DNA of 64,000 bases from Halocatena marina (GTDB lineage: Archaea > Halobacteriota > Halobacteria > Halobacteriales > Haloarculaceae), in NCBI RefSeq assembly GCF_025913575.1, contig NZ_CP109785.1, positions 3,534,001 to 3,598,000 on the forward strand, written 5' to 3'. The notes beneath the pieces are model-generated. The model worked only from the letters and a program-made list of their open reading frames with translations, searched no databases and was not told where the DNA came from. Both the position numbers and the translations under genes were made by a program. Positions 18,656 through 29,252 of the stretch are shown one piece after another; within the stretch, counting starts at the first letter, position 1; the number at the start of each line of letters is the position of its first letter.

Positions 18656-19327
18656 ATGCCGAATCAATCGTCGATTCTGACTGATGATGTTGCAGAGATC
18701 GTGACCGATCTACAGCTCTTTCAGACGATTGCGGACGAAATGGAACGATGGCTCGGCAGCGATTCGTCAGGGCACGACATGGCTCACGCGTGGCGTGTCT
18801 TTGATGTTGGCGTACGACTGGCTGATATCGAGAACGCCAACTGTGACGTGGTCGGTGCTGCTGCGTTGACCCACGACGTCCATCGTTCACTAGGTGCGGA
18901 TGATGAGTACGTTCATCCCGAAGACACCCTTTCTGAAGTGCGTGCTATCTTAGCGACGACAGAATTTCCTGCAGAGCACATTGCGGATGTGCTTCACTGT
19001 GTCGAGGTTCACGACGAGTACGATTTCCGAGGGATTGAGCGTCCTGCTGAAACGATTGAGGCGGAAATCCTCCGTGATGCTGACAACCTCGACGCCATCG
19101 GTGCAGTCGGTATTGCACGAAACTTCGCGTTTACGGGCGTCGTCGGGAACCCGCTGTGGGCTCCCGATGGGCAGGAGTATTCCGGGCTCGGACACTTTCA
19201 CGATAAGCTGTATCACCTCAAAGATGAGATGAGCACGAACACTGCCCGGTCGGTCGCCGAGAAACGCCACGAATTCTTGGAACTGTTCGAAGAACAGTTC
19301 AAAAAAGAATGGGGCGAAGAGCTATAG
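18656..19327 (+). CDS. HD-domain phosphohydrolase
   Basis: A 223-residue HD protein. Metal ligands appear as His in SGHDMAHAWRV (about 40-44), His-Asp in LTHDVHRS (about 73-74) and Asp in LRDADNLDAIG (about 140). The pattern matches the YedJ/YpgQ class of predicted (d)NTP-type hydrolases. The actual substrate is unknown. It follows the ferredoxin gene by 165 bases and is likely monocistronic. Confidence 0.8.
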   Translation: MPNQSSILTDDVAEIVTDLQLFQTIADEMERWLGSDSSGHDMAHAWRVFDVGVRLADIENANCDVVGAAALTHDVHRSLGADDEYVHPEDTLSEVRAILATTEFPAEHIADVLHCVEVHDEYDFRGIERPAETIEAEILRDADNLDAIGAVGIARNFAFTGVVGNPLWAPDGQEYSGLGHFHDKLYHLKDEMSTNTARSVAEKRHEFLELFEEQFKKEWGEEL

Positions 19328-19452
19328 AATGGAGTGAAGAGCTGTGACTCGCGGCGAAGTGTACGACCAATTCATCGTACAGCGAATAGGTCAGTGAGTT
19401 ATTGTACGGGTACTGTGTGTCCCACAGTTTGAAAATACGACAGACACCGTGT

Positions 19453-20697
19453 TTAGATTCCCGTGGAGTAACGAAGGATTCCACCAACGCCCCCGAACGC
19501 GTTCATCAGTTGTTCGCCTTCCTCGAAGTCCGTAGAGATGAACTTCGTTTCGGTTCCTCGTTGCTCTGCGATGGAGATCAGGTGCTCGATGATGTCCTCA
19601 CGCTCCCCGTCTTCGGAGGAGACGACCGCATCGCACTCCGAACAGTCGTGATCAGGTGTGTTCTTGCGCTGGTCGATGATCTCACGCTCTTCGTGTTCGT
19701 TCGGACAGATGTAGGTCACCACGTCCTCGCGGAGATCTTCACTCACCAGTAGACGGTCGACGGCACCCATCACGAGATTCTGACGGGTCGGCTCGAAGCC
19801 GTAGGTGGCGAGATCTCCCTGATGGAGTTCCTTGAAGAACTCGTTCATTTGGGATTTGTCCTTCATTACCTCCGTTTCTGCGAGTGCCTCGCCTGCCGCA
19901 TCGACGAGGTCGGACAGACCTGACTCGTCGGTGTAGGAGACATCGAACTTCCCGAGAACTAAGTCCTGAAGCTCGTGGTGGAGATATTCACCATCGAGGA
20001 ACTCGTCTTTGGTAGGCGATGGACCTCCGACGAGTACGCCGTCCATATCGTGGCGATCGGGAACGAACAGGTCGTTTGCCATCTCTGCGACCTCTTGATA
20101 GAAGTTGTCGATGGCCTCTAGACGGAGTCGGTGGAATCGTTGGGCTGACTGTCCACCTTTTCGCTGCTTGCCCGGCACGAGTGAAGAGGCGCTTTTGACG
20201 GGTTCGACTCGCTTTCCTTTCAGCCATCCGACGTTCGCCTCGCGCCGGTCGAGAACGATGAGCCCGTAGAGTCCTTTCTCACCCAACATCTCTGCAAGCG
20301 GTTCGGTGAGGAACGCAGAATCACAGTGGTAGATGAACGACTGGATCGGTTCGGGTGGTTTCTCAAGCACTCGTGTGACCATGTCGGTCTGGCCACCGCC
20401 GGTGTTAATCGCGCCCGAGAAGAGCACCATCCCGTTTTCCGGTGGGTTATCGTAGTAGCGCAGCCTGTCTTTGATGCTTGTGAGAGCGTCCTGAACGGCT
20501 GTTCTGGTCTGTTTCGATTTGATGTTCGACGCTTCGCTGTGCTCTTGGGTGACGTGAGCGACGATGTCGCTAATCTGACGGTCTGGGGGAACATAGATCG
20601 AGACGAGCTGCGTTCCCGAGCCCGTATATTCGGTTAGTTCCTCGATTACTTTCTTGAATTCATATTTTCGACGGTCCGACTGGTCGTCTTCATTCAT
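19453..20697 (-). CDS. prf1: Peptide chain release factor aRF1
   Basis: A 414-residue archaeal release factor that recognises all three stop codons and triggers peptide release. NIKS is at 58-61 (stop-codon recognition) and GGQ at 181-183 (hydrolysis). A cysteine-containing mini-domain (CPNEHE ... CSEC) near the C-terminus is typical. The ATG at 20697 gives MNEDDQSDRRKYEFKK; an upstream extension to 20763 lacks homology. Divergent from the MinD-like gene with an 83-base shared promoter region. Confidence 0.97.
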   Translation of the reverse strand: MNEDDQSDRRKYEFKKVIEELTEYTGSGTQLVSIYVPPDRQISDIVAHVTQEHSEASNIKSKQTRTAVQDALTSIKDRLRYYDNPPENGMVLFSGAINTGGGQTDMVTRVLEKPPEPIQSFIYHCDSAFLTEPLAEMLGEKGLYGLIVLDRREANVGWLKGKRVEPVKSASSLVPGKQRKGGQSAQRFHRLRLEAIDNFYQEVAEMANDLFVPDRHDMDGVLVGGPSPTKDEFLDGEYLHHELQDLVLGKFDVSYTDESGLSDLVDAAGEALAETEVMKDKSQMNEFFKELHQGDLATYGFEPTRQNLVMGAVDRLLVSEDLREDVVTYICPNEHEEREIIDQRKNTPDHDCSECDAVVSSEDGEREDIIEHLISIAEQRGTETKFISTDFEEGEQLMNAFGGVGGILRYSTGI

Positions 20698-20780
20698 TGA
20701 TGGGAGTAGATGGATGAGCCGTAAGTACCCTTTGCACCGAGGGAAGGGTTTAGTGTCTCTCACGTTGAGATAGGATACAT

Positions 20781-21725
20781 ATGAGTGGGTGGGCCTACGC
20801 CATTGCAGGTGGAAAAGGAGGTGTCGGGAAGACGACCACCGTTGCTAACCTCGCAACCGCGCTCTCGGCCGCCGGATATGAGGTAGTTGGTGTTGATGTC
20901 GATCTCGGCATGGCAAATCTCGGACCGGTCGTTGGCGTCGAACCTGATGACGCCGAAACAATTCATGATGTGCTCTCTGGTGAGACCGGTATCAGTGCAG
21001 CAACGTACGAAACCGATCGCGGATTCTCGGTTATTCCTGGGACCCAAGGTCTCGATAAGTATGCAGAAGCTGATCCATCACGGTTGAAATACGCTGTCGG
21101 ACCGCTGAAAGAGGAGTACGACGTTGTCTTGCTTGATACGAGTGCTGGTCTCTCTCACGAGGTGATGGTACCGCTTGGTCTCGCTGATAAGACCGTGCTC
21201 GTCACCACACCGGACGTCGTGGCGATTAGGGATGCGGCAAAAACCGGCGAACTCACGACTCGTGTTGGCGGAACTGTCGAGGGCGTCATGGTCAACCGGG
21301 CGCGTGAAGATGAGGAAACACAGCAACTCATTGACGAACTCGGAGATGAGGTCCTCGCTTCGATCCCGGAAGATTCCGCGATCACCATGAAACACGTCGT
21401 TGCACGCACCGGCAGCCCGGCAGCGAAGGCGTTTTCTGATCTCGCAGCGACCATCGTTGGCGTCGATGAGCTCCAAGAGACCGAAAGCGAGTACGCTTCA
21501 GCCACTGCCTCAAGCGAAAGTAGCGAGGGCGGTGAAGACGTCGATGACGCTGTCATTGAAGCTGAAGACGCTGATGAGGATACGACTGACGCAGCAGGAA
21601 GCGGTCCAGTAACGACAGCCGCTTACGACGAAGCGCGAGCTGGCAGTGATTCGTTCTTCACAGAGGAGCGAGAAGAAGAAAAGCGAGCCAGTGCGCTCGG
21701 TCGGCTTCGACGCATCTTCGACTGA
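20781..21725 (+). CDS. minD: MinD/ParA-like P-loop ATPase
   Basis: A 314-residue deviant-Walker ATPase: GGKGGVGKTT at 10-19 includes the signature second Lys, and VVLLDTSAGLS is the Walker B region. Haloarchaea hold several MinD paralogues; one (MinD4) positions motility and chemotaxis machinery, and others remain unassigned. The C-terminal 75 residues are acidic and repetitive, ending in a basic SALGRLRRIFD, which could act as a membrane-targeting amphipathic helix (inference). A tiny membrane peptide gene follows 26 bases later. Confidence 0.88.
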   Translation: MSGWAYAIAGGKGGVGKTTTVANLATALSAAGYEVVGVDVDLGMANLGPVVGVEPDDAETIHDVLSGETGISAATYETDRGFSVIPGTQGLDKYAEADPSRLKYAVGPLKEEYDVVLLDTSAGLSHEVMVPLGLADKTVLVTTPDVVAIRDAAKTGELTTRVGGTVEGVMVNRAREDEETQQLIDELGDEVLASIPEDSAITMKHVVARTGSPAAKAFSDLAATIVGVDELQETESEYASATASSESSEGGEDVDDAVIEAEDADEDTTDAAGSGPVTTAAYDEARAGSDSFFTEEREEEKRASALGRLRRIFD

Positions 21726-21751
21726 TCTTCAGATAATCAAAATACACTACT

Positions 21752-21862
21752 ATGGTTAACGAGAGTAGTCGGGTTCCACTGTGGTGGGTTGTGTTGTTCC
21801 TCCTCCTAGCACTCGGTGTTGGGGCAGCAGTCGTACTCTCCCTCAGTGGTGGGACGCTCTGA
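21752..21862 (+). CDS. 36-residue single-helix membrane peptide
   Basis: An ATG-initiated small gene directly after the MinD-like gene. It encodes a short polar N-terminus (MVNESSRVP) followed by one membrane helix (LWWVVLFLLLALGVGAAVVL) and a stop. Position and hydrophobicity suggest a real micro-protein cotranscribed with minD, possibly its membrane partner. No family recognised. Confidence 0.5.
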   Translation: MVNESSRVPLWWVVLFLLLALGVGAAVVLSLSGGTL

Positions 21863-21930
21863 GTGCTTATTCTGCGACTAAGTGCTCGCGGTCACAGAAG
21901 ATATTTATCTGATTAGTTACCATTGTGGGT

Positions 21931-22500
21931 ATGCGTCGTCGCGTTCTTCTCGTTTCTCTCGGGAGTCTGGTGACTGGCTGTCTTGCCTCGTCCGCTGACC
22001 GAGAGTACCACATCGCTGATCTTTCGGTGACGTCGACTCCCGGCCGTTCCTCGGCAATCGCGTTCACGGCGTCTGTGAGTAACCAGCGAGTGTCTCCAGA
22101 CAGTCGAGGCGCACTCTCACTCTCGCTCACGAACAATAGTCGAGAGACACAGGAAGTGGTTGCTGGAACGGTTCCACCGTTCGGCGTAGTGACTGCCACA
22201 CGCGTGGATGATAGCGGTCAGTTCCTGCTCTGGCGCAACTACGAGGATGAAGGATGCGTCAATATCACTGACGGTGCCGTCTGTAGTATCGGTAGTATCA
22301 CCGAACTTTCCCCCGGTGAGCGGCTCTCTCGGCGGTACGAGATCCTCCCTCCAACAACTGAAATTCATCCCAAGAAAACGGTTCCCCCCGGAGCCGGTCG
22401 CTACCGCATCTCTGATACGCTCTCTTACAGTACGGGAGCCGGCTCGCAAAGAACAGAACTCTCCTTTGACGTCGAGTTCACGCTGAAAGCGGTTGCGTGA
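21931..22500 (+). CDS. Haloarchaeal lipoprotein of unknown function
   Basis: A 189-residue protein with an N-terminal MRRRVLLVSLGSLVTGC signal and lipobox (Cys about 17), so it is probably anchored on the outer face of the membrane. The rest resembles a beta-rich immunoglobulin-like domain (LSLSLTNNSRETQEVVAGTVPPFG, then a conserved Cys pair near DEGCVNITDGAVCS). I recognise no specific function. Confidence 0.6.
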   Translation: MRRRVLLVSLGSLVTGCLASSADREYHIADLSVTSTPGRSSAIAFTASVSNQRVSPDSRGALSLSLTNNSRETQEVVAGTVPPFGVVTATRVDDSGQFLLWRNYEDEGCVNITDGAVCSIGSITELSPGERLSRRYEILPPTTEIHPKKTVPPGAGRYRISDTLSYSTGAGSQRTELSFDVEFTLKAVA

Positions 22501-22538
22501 GTACACCATTTTTTACGTATGAGTGACAAAGAACTGCC

Positions 22539-22763
22539 ATGACTATCCGTGAAAAATTATTCTCGTTCAGTTGGGATGCCTGGAATCATCCGTGGAGAGC
22601 AATGGCCTTGACACCAGTGTTTAGTTTTGTTGGTGTAACGATTGGCTACTTGGGAGGTGTCCACCTCGTTGACTCATCACTGTGGGTGAAGGTCGCACCG
22701 ACACTTTTCACGATCGGGACGTTGTATGTTGGCTACGCTCTTCTGGCAGTGATTGATGAGTGA
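22539..22763 (+). CDS. Small two-helix membrane protein
   Basis: A 74-residue protein with two hydrophobic stretches (about 23-42 and 48-70) and an N-terminal FSWDAWNHPWRAM segment rich in Trp. No family recognised. It lies 38 bases after the lipoprotein gene on the same strand and may share its transcript. Confidence 0.5.
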   Translation: MTIREKLFSFSWDAWNHPWRAMALTPVFSFVGVTIGYLGGVHLVDSSLWVKVAPTLFTIGTLYVGYALLAVIDE

Positions 22764-22823
22764 CTTGTCTTCATGAAACTGTTCACCGTCGCAATCGGAG
22801 TTCTCGTGTCGATGACTCGTTTT

Positions 22824-24587
22824 TCACATCGACGTCGGTGCAGCGATTCCGAGGACTGAGAGCGCGTTCGCGATCGTGTGACGCGACGCCTCGACGAGCG
22901 CCACTCGTTCGTCTCGAACGCTCTCTTCGGCCGTGAGCACCGGGCATTCGCGGTAGAAGACGTTGAACGTCTCGGCGAACGTCCGTGTGTAGGTCGCCAC
23001 ACGATGCGGTTCGAGTTCGTTGGCTGCTCGTTCGATGACAGCAGGGAATCGTGCAATGACGCGCAGTAGGTCGCGCTCTTCCGGAGTCGTGAGCACAGAT
23101 CCATCGAGGACAACACTGTCTGTGCCTTCTTCTGTGTTTGCGCGCGCTTCATCGAGAATGCCACACGTCCGCGCGTGAACGTACTGGACGTAGGGTGCCG
23201 ATTGCGCTTCGAAGTCCAACGCACGATCCCACTCGAACGTAATCGCTTTCGTGGGCTGTTTCGAGACGATATCGTAGCGGACAGCACCAATTCCGACCTG
23301 CCGGGCGATGCGATCGATATCGTCGTCGTCCAACTCGTCGTCGCGGATCCGGGTGTCGAGTCGCTGTTCGACCTCCTCACGAGCGCGAGCAATTGCCTCA
23401 TCGAGCAGATCATCGAGATCGATTCCAGTTCCCTGTCGGGTGCTCATTTTCCCGTCCGGGAGGTTCACATAGGAGTAGAGCACTTGCTCCAGCTGGTCGG
23501 TCTCGTTTCCGAGAAGCGAGAGCGTCGTTCGGAGCTGGGCGGCCTGTAGTTCGTGGTCTTCGCCGAGCACCGTCACCGATCGATCGAAGTTCTCGAACTT
23601 CCATTCGTGGTGAGCGAGATCGCGCGTCGGGTAGAGACTGGTTCCATCGGAGCGGAGAAAGACGAGATTCTTATCAATGCCGTGTGCATCGAGTTCGAGC
23701 TGCCATGCCTCATTCTCGTAGACCGCCCCATCGAGCTCCTGCAGCCGATCGATTACATCGTCAGTCGACCCATCGCGCATGAACTTCGTTTCGTGGACGA
23801 ACGCATCGAACATCACTGGGAGCCGAGCGAGACACTCGCGCATCCCGCCGAGCACTTGCTCGACGACTGTCTGAACCCGTTCGTAGGTCTTCTCATCATT
23901 CGCCTCGAGACCTTGCATGATCGCTTCGATTTCAGCTTCGGCTTCCGAGACGTCGGATTCGTCTGCCGTCTCCAAGAATTCGTTTCCTTTTCGATAGTAG
24001 CGTACGAGCTCGTAGTCCGCACGATCCTGAGCTGGCTCGGGAAGATCGCTCTCATCGAACGTTTCGTAAGCCCACGTGAACACGGCCATCTGCCGACCAG
24101 CGTCGTTGACGTAGTAGTGACGTTCGACATCAGACCCTGCAAAATCGAGCACGTTTGCGAGTGCATCACCGATGATTGGATTACGAGCGCGACCGACGTG
24201 AACAGGTCCCGTCGGATTGGCACTCGTGTGCTCGACAACGACATTCGTTCCGGTCCGATCGAGACGCCCGTAGGACTCGTTCTGTGCTGCAGTCAGGGTT
24301 CCATCGAAGTAGCTCTCGCTCGGCAGGAAGTTGATGTACGGTCCTGCTGTCTCGACGTGACCGACGTATTCGGAGTCAGTTGTGTCGATCTCTGCGGCGA
24401 TCTCTGCGGCGACCTTGGGCGGTGCCGCGCCAGCCTCGCTTGCCAGCCGGAAGGCGACGCTCGTCGCGAGCACCGCCGCAACATCGTCTGGTGGTTCCTC
24501 GATAGCAAGATCGTCGACTTCGTACCCAACCGCCGAAAGTGCATCAGCGAGGACCGCTTCCACCTCCTCGCGGAACGATAGGAACAT
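22824..24587 (-). CDS. argS: Arginyl-tRNA synthetase
   Basis: A 587-residue class I synthetase charging tRNA-Arg. The HIGH-type motif is HVGR at about 130-133, preceded by TSANPTGP, and the KMSKS-type motif is KMSTR in [12 protein letters not shown]. The N-terminal Arg-specific domain and C-terminal DALR anticodon-binding domain (ending [12 protein letters not shown]) are both present at normal length. Divergent from rbkR across about 250 bases. Confidence 0.97.
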   Translation of the reverse strand: MFLSFREEVEAVLADALSAVGYEVDDLAIEEPPDDVAAVLATSVAFRLASEAGAAPPKVAAEIAAEIDTTDSEYVGHVETAGPYINFLPSESYFDGTLTAAQNESYGRLDRTGTNVVVEHTSANPTGPVHVGRARNPIIGDALANVLDFAGSDVERHYYVNDAGRQMAVFTWAYETFDESDLPEPAQDRADYELVRYYRKGNEFLETADESDVSEAEAEIEAIMQGLEANDEKTYERVQTVVEQVLGGMRECLARLPVMFDAFVHETKFMRDGSTDDVIDRLQELDGAVYENEAWQLELDAHGIDKNLVFLRSDGTSLYPTRDLAHHEWKFENFDRSVTVLGEDHELQAAQLRTTLSLLGNETDQLEQVLYSYVNLPDGKMSTRQGTGIDLDDLLDEAIARAREEVEQRLDTRIRDDELDDDDIDRIARQVGIGAVRYDIVSKQPTKAITFEWDRALDFEAQSAPYVQYVHARTCGILDEARANTEEGTDSVVLDGSVLTTPEERDLLRVIARFPAVIERAANELEPHRVATYTRTFAETFNVFYRECPVLTAEESVRDERVALVEASRHTIANALSVLGIAAPTSM

Positions 24588-24836
24588 ACACGCGCTATTC
24601 CGCCAGTGCGGATAGGGATACTGAATCTAATTAGTGATCGGTCTGTACCACCTACTACATACTAGTGGTTCACTTACTGCCTCATCACACCACATTGGTT
24701 CGCTTTGTACGGTTCGGAAATGCTATTCTGACGCTCTGCTTCGATGACAAACACGGTACAACTCCCTCACTGTTCCAAATTTGAGAAGCGTTTCACATTC
24801 GGTACGCTTATCAGCGATGACTACGGACGATGAAAT

Positions 24837-25535
24837 ATGGCAGAATCGACTGGCGTCACAGTTGGTGCCGACGAGCGCGAGGTGCTGAAGGTGCTTGCGC
24901 TCGACGGCGCGTTGGAAGGACAGGCGCAGGTGTCGTGTTCCAGTCTTGGAGGTCGTCTTGACGTCTCGACGCAGACGGTCTCGCGTCGATTCCAACGGCT
25001 CGATGAGGCGGGACTCATCGACCGACAGATCGTTTCCGACGGACAGCTCGTATCGACGACCGACGCGGGAAAGCGTGTGCTTCGGCGCGAGTACGCCGAC
25101 TACCAGCGTCTCTTCGAGCGTGAACAGGGTATCGAACTCACTGGGATGGTGACCGGCGGCATGGGTGAGGGCAAACACTACATCTCACTCTCTGGCTACA
25201 TGCGTCAGTTCACGTCGAAATTGGGCTACGAGCCGTTCGCGGGCACACTGAACATCGACCTCGACGAAGCGAGCGTTCACGCCCGTGCTGGTCTCGAATC
25301 GATCGATCCGATCCGAATCGATGGGTGGGAGAACGACAACCGAACGTACGGACCTGCATTCTGTTGGTCTGCTCATGTTGAGGGCAACGGTCGGACGTAC
25401 GATTCTGCTCACGTCATCGCACCAGAGCGGACACACCACGCTGACGATCAACTCGAACTCATCGCACCCGATCGGCTGCGTGATGAACTGTCGGTAGAAG
25501 ACGGCGACGAACTCACAATCCATGTCGAGAAGTGA
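24837..25535 (+). CDS. rbkR: RbkR: CTP-dependent riboflavin kinase fused to DNA-binding domain
   Basis: A 232-residue two-domain protein. The winged-helix HTH (about 1-85) contains [23 protein letters not shown]. The archaeal CTP-dependent riboflavin kinase (about 95-232) contains [20 protein letters not shown] and GTLNIDLD. The kinase makes FMN; RbkR proteins are also known repressors or activators of riboflavin genes. Its end overlaps ribB by 14 bases, consistent with autoregulation of this pair. Confidence 0.93.
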   Translation: MAESTGVTVGADEREVLKVLALDGALEGQAQVSCSSLGGRLDVSTQTVSRRFQRLDEAGLIDRQIVSDGQLVSTTDAGKRVLRREYADYQRLFEREQGIELTGMVTGGMGEGKHYISLSGYMRQFTSKLGYEPFAGTLNIDLDEASVHARAGLESIDPIRIDGWENDNRTYGPAFCWSAHVEGNGRTYDSAHVIAPERTHHADDQLELIAPDRLRDELSVEDGDELTIHVEK

Positions 25536-26190
25536 ACCACAGCACGCGAGCACTGTCGAGGACGTAATCGGTGCGTTCGGTCGTAACGAACCCGTCCTCG
25601 TTCACGACGCTGCCGACCGTGAGGGTGAAACAGATCTGATCTATCCGGCCGGAGCTGTCACACCCGACGCAGTTGCACAAATGCGCAACGACGCTGGCGG
25701 ACTGATTTGTGTCGCTCTCTCGGATTCAGTCTGTGAGACGTTCGACCTTCCGTTTGCACAGGATATCATCGATCATCCCGTGAGTTCGAATCTCGATCTC
25801 GCGTACGACGACCGATCATCGTTTTCGCTCACCGTCAACCACCGCGATACGTACACCGGTATCACTGACGACGACCGGTCGCTCACGATCAGAAAGCTCG
25901 CGGACGCGGCCACAGTCGGTGAAGAGTTCGATTTCGCTACGGAATTTCACGCGCCGGGACACGTCCACCTCCTTCGGGCCGCGCCGAATCTTCTCTCGGA
26001 CCGACAGGGACACACCGAGTTCGGACTCGCGTTGGCCGACGCTGCGGGACAGCCACCTGCTGTCGTCGTCTGTGAAATGCTCGATGACGAAACCGGAGCG
26101 GCTCGCTCGCCAACCAGTGCTCGCGCCTATGCACAACACCACGATCTCGCTTTCATCGAGGGAAGAGATCTTATCGACCGACTCGGTTGA
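25522..26190 (+). CDS. ribB: 3,4-dihydroxy-2-butanone 4-phosphate synthase
   Basis: A 222-residue RibB enzyme converting ribulose 5-phosphate to the four-carbon riboflavin precursor. Motifs seen are [25 protein letters not shown], the His in PGHVHLLRA and [13 protein letters not shown]. It starts inside the end of rbkR in another frame, so the two are translationally coupled. Stand-alone RibB without a GTP cyclohydrolase II domain, as usual in archaea. Confidence 0.93.
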   Translation: MSRSEPQHASTVEDVIGAFGRNEPVLVHDAADREGETDLIYPAGAVTPDAVAQMRNDAGGLICVALSDSVCETFDLPFAQDIIDHPVSSNLDLAYDDRSSFSLTVNHRDTYTGITDDDRSLTIRKLADAATVGEEFDFATEFHAPGHVHLLRAAPNLLSDRQGHTEFGLALADAAGQPPAVVVCEMLDDETGAARSPTSARAYAQHHDLAFIEGRDLIDRLG

Positions 26191-26283
26191 AAGCGAGCTC
26201 AACGCTGCGAGATCCGTATGCAGCGTACGCACTGGCTCGTCCTCCAACCAGATGCCGACGAATAGATGTTTCAGTGAAAAGAG

Positions 26284-27567
26284 CTATCGACTGATATCCG
26301 CGCCGATCTCATCGAGCGTGGCGAAGAAGTTAGGGAACGATACGTCCACGTGTTCTGCGTTCTCGACCGTCGTCGTTCCTTTTGCGGAGAGGCCCGCGAT
26401 TGAGAGCGCCATGATAATCCGATGGTCGTCGTATCCAGCGACGCGTGCGCCCTGAAGCGTTGATTCCTCACCGTGGATTGTGAGCGTATCGTGCGCTTCT
26501 GTGACCGCTCCACCGAGCTTGTCGAGTTCGTTCGCCATAGCTGCCACGCGATCGGTCTCCTTGTATCGGACGTGTTCGCAGTTCACGATGTGTGTCTCCC
26601 CGTCTGCGGCTGCCCCGAGCACCGCGATCGTTGGGAGGAGATCGGGCGTATCACCCACGTCCACTTCGATGCCAGTGAGGGTCGAGCGCTCGACGGTGAT
26701 AACGCCCGCATCACGGTCCCAGTCAATGTCTGCGCCCATGCGTTCGAGGATATCCACAATGGCAATATCACCCTGTGCGCTCGGATAGACGCCTTCGACG
26801 ACGAGCGTGCTGTCGGCTGCCAGTGCACCGGCTGTGAGAAGGTACGAGGCCGATGAGAAATCCCCAGGAACCGTGTATTCTCCCGATTCGGGACGGTAGT
26901 CCTGCCCACCTTCGACGGCGAATCCGCTCTCAGTCCGCTCGGTTTCGACGTCGAACGCATCGAGCACTTCACGCGTGATGTCGACATAGGGTGCAGACTT
27001 GAGCTCGGTTTCGAGTTCGATGGTGATGCCGTCGGTCGTAACGCCACCGGCCATCAACAGCGCCGTGACGTATTGGGACGAGACATCGCCCGGAATCGAG
27101 ACAGATCCGCTTTCGATTGGTCCGCCGAGGACGAGCGGTGCCTGTCCGTTCTCACGAGTGCTCTCTGCCCGTCCACCGAGTTGTTCGATGGCGTCGAGTA
27201 GTGGTCCCTGTGGTCGTGAACGGAGTGAGTCGTCACCGGTGAGTACCGTCAGTCCATCGGCCAATGCGGCTGTCGCCGTGATCAGTCGCATCGTCGTTCC
27301 ACTGTTCGTACAATCGATGACGTTGTCGGGAACGTTCGGGCGGCCATCGAAGCCGGTGATCGACAGTGGTGCGTCTCGATCGTCTACGGAGCCACCGTAC
27401 GCCTCAACGGCTCGCATCGTCGCGCGCGTGTCAGCACTCACGAGCGGGTTGTGGATGGTCGCACCGTCGGCGTATCCCGCCGCGAGGATCGCTCGATGCG
27501 TGTAACTCTTCGACGGCGGCACACGAACACGACCCGTGACCGCAGAGCGCGAAATCGCTACGTCCAT
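26284..27567 (-). CDS. aroA: 3-phosphoshikimate 1-carboxyvinyltransferase (EPSP synthase)
   Basis: A 427-residue enzyme of the shikimate pathway joining PEP to shikimate 3-phosphate. Seen are [19 protein letters not shown] near the N-terminus, NSGTTMRL with the phosphate site, and the C-terminal [13 protein letters not shown] and DDHRIIMAL motifs. The ATG at 27567 gives family length; the reading frame runs open about 390 bases further upstream but without homology. Confidence 0.95.
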   Translation of the reverse strand: MDVAISRSAVTGRVRVPPSKSYTHRAILAAGYADGATIHNPLVSADTRATMRAVEAYGGSVDDRDAPLSITGFDGRPNVPDNVIDCTNSGTTMRLITATAALADGLTVLTGDDSLRSRPQGPLLDAIEQLGGRAESTRENGQAPLVLGGPIESGSVSIPGDVSSQYVTALLMAGGVTTDGITIELETELKSAPYVDITREVLDAFDVETERTESGFAVEGGQDYRPESGEYTVPGDFSSASYLLTAGALAADSTLVVEGVYPSAQGDIAIVDILERMGADIDWDRDAGVITVERSTLTGIEVDVGDTPDLLPTIAVLGAAADGETHIVNCEHVRYKETDRVAAMANELDKLGGAVTEAHDTLTIHGEESTLQGARVAGYDDHRIIMALSIAGLSAKGTTTVENAEHVDVSFPNFFATLDEIGADISR

Positions 27568-27969
27568 GCTTGTGGCTTGTGTCCGCTGGTTATACGATTT
27601 GCGAGTCGTGCGAAGTGGTGGTGCAATGCACCGTTCTGGTTCTGGGCCAGTGCAGCAATTTCGTTGCTGCTCTGTGACCGCTTTTCGGCGATTGATGTCA
27701 CGACGGATGAGGCCACGTCTCACGCAATGTTTATGATTTAAACGGCAATTATTACGAGTATGGACTACAGATGTCCCATCGCAGCGAGCACCGGAAGCAA
27801 CAACATCAACACCGGGATGCTTCGATTTGCGACAGGGATGTTTGTGGGGAAACCCGTTACACAGCGAGGCTCGACGTTCGATACGTTCGGGAACGCGACG
27901 GCTCGCTTGCGCCCACGGTATCGTAACGGACACTCCCCGGCCGATGGTCACGGTCATCGATCCTGATCG
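27568..27969. other. Gap between aroA and the DUF5794-like gene
   Basis: About 400 bases. It contains an AT-rich stretch with TTTAAA near 27737 that could serve as a promoter, followed 20 bases later by an ATG-started frame of 68 codons (27760-27966) ending four bases before the next gene. The encoded peptide is rich in Arg, Gly, Thr and Asn, unlike acidic haloarchaeal proteins, and matches nothing I know, so I do not call it as a gene. Confidence 0.4.
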
Positions 27970-28923
27970 ATGAGTACGTCACACCACCCAGTTGCGCTTC
28001 GCTTGGAACGTCACGTCGGTCCTGGGACGAGATTGCTTACGACCGTCATGGCGTTGCCGCTCGTGGACGGTATCTTTCCTGCGCTTATTATCGCCGGAGC
28101 GGTTGACTCCGTGCTCGGGATTCTCGAAGTTGGGCTGCTCGTATTCGGTGGTAGCGCGACCCTCTCGGTCGTGCTCGCCGAAATGAGTGGCTCCCGTCGT
28201 GAGCAGGTTGTCTCGATACTTGCCGTCGGTTCGATCATCGTCAGCCTTGCGGCCGTTGAAGCTGCGCTTGCGCCGACGATCGAGTCGCTGCTCGTCCTCG
28301 AGACGTTCGAGCGTTTCGCTGCACTGGTCATTCTTGCGATTGCCGCGAAAACCGTGAGTGCGACCGTCGGCGAGTATCTTCCGAGTCCCGGCGTCATCAT
28401 TGGATTCGGGTTGCTCGCAAGCATCGATCCGTCGAACATGGAACTCGTGTTCACGACTGATCTGTCTCTGATCATCCGTAGTACGGCGGCAGCCGGTGTG
28501 GGCGTTGCGTTCGCGCTCGGGGCTGCACTTGCGGGACCGACCCTCCGAAAACTGGTCGGACTCGACTACTTCCGGTTCGGAAGTGCGGTTGCCCTCGGTG
28601 TCCTCTCACTATCGATTCTCGGATTCATCTCCGACCAGATCCCCCTTGCGCTCGCGGTGCTCGCAGTGACTGCGCTGCTCTCGATCGATCTCAGTGGAAC
28701 CCACGAAAACGAAACCGAGCGTGACGACGGCCCGGACACGTCACCCAATGACTGTGACTGTGGCCACACTCATACTGGTAGCACCGACACAGACACTGAT
28801 CGTGTGCCAGATGAACCTGAGACCGAATCTGGTTCCGGCGCGATTACTGATGGTGGTCGGCCATCCGAACTTGAATCCGCAGCTGAACCAGCTACCGAAT
28901 CCGAACGCGTTCCGTGGCTCTAA
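27970..28923 (+). CDS. Haloarchaeal membrane protein, DUF5794-like
   Basis: A 317-residue protein with about seven hydrophobic segments between residues 20 and 235 and an acidic, Asp/Glu/Thr-rich tail that includes CDCGHTHTG. The membrane part and its pairing with the small zinc-ribbon gene downstream match my memory of the uncharacterised DUF5794/DUF5795 pair common in haloarchaea. Function unknown. Confidence 0.65.
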   Translation: MSTSHHPVALRLERHVGPGTRLLTTVMALPLVDGIFPALIIAGAVDSVLGILEVGLLVFGGSATLSVVLAEMSGSRREQVVSILAVGSIIVSLAAVEAALAPTIESLLVLETFERFAALVILAIAAKTVSATVGEYLPSPGVIIGFGLLASIDPSNMELVFTTDLSLIIRSTAAAGVGVAFALGAALAGPTLRKLVGLDYFRFGSAVALGVLSLSILGFISDQIPLALAVLAVTALLSIDLSGTHENETERDDGPDTSPNDCDCGHTHTGSTDTDTDRVPDEPETESGSGAITDGGRPSELESAAEPATESERVPWL

Positions 28924-28960
28924 GGGGCAACGTTTAGGCGATTCACACGCTGGCTTACGT

Positions 28961-29194
28961 ATGGCCGAAAAGGGAAACCGTGTCGTTCAGGGTCGAATGG
29001 TCACGCCAGGATCACTCGCTGAACTCATTGAGGGCGACTCGGTAATGGACGCCGAACCGATCGAGGATGCCAACCGCGAGTGTCCGGACTGTGGTGGCTC
29101 TGTTCTCTCTGTCGGGTATATGCCGTCCGTTATGGAGTTCGTTACTGGCTATAAATGTCAAGATTGCGATTGGAAAACGACAGATCGGGAGTGA
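28961..29194 (+). CDS. Small zinc-ribbon protein, DUF5795-like
   Basis: A 77-residue soluble protein with one zinc-ribbon: ECPDCGG near 42 and YKCQDCDW near 67. The N-terminus (MAEKGNRVVQGRMVTPGSLAELIE) is characteristic of a conserved haloarchaeal family of unknown function. TTTAGG at 28932-28937, 24 bases before the ATG, fits a promoter for a leaderless transcript. Confidence 0.75.
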   Translation: MAEKGNRVVQGRMVTPGSLAELIEGDSVMDAEPIEDANRECPDCGGSVLSVGYMPSVMEFVTGYKCQDCDWKTTDRE

Positions 29195-29252
29195 CTCTTG
29201 GGTTCGGGTGAACCGAAACCGATTTACGGAAGATTACCGTTTCCAGTGATGC

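Noticed and set aside
27760..27966. A 68-codon frame just before the DUF5794-like gene
   Set aside because: Promoter spacing is attractive, but the basic composition and lack of any family make coding doubtful.
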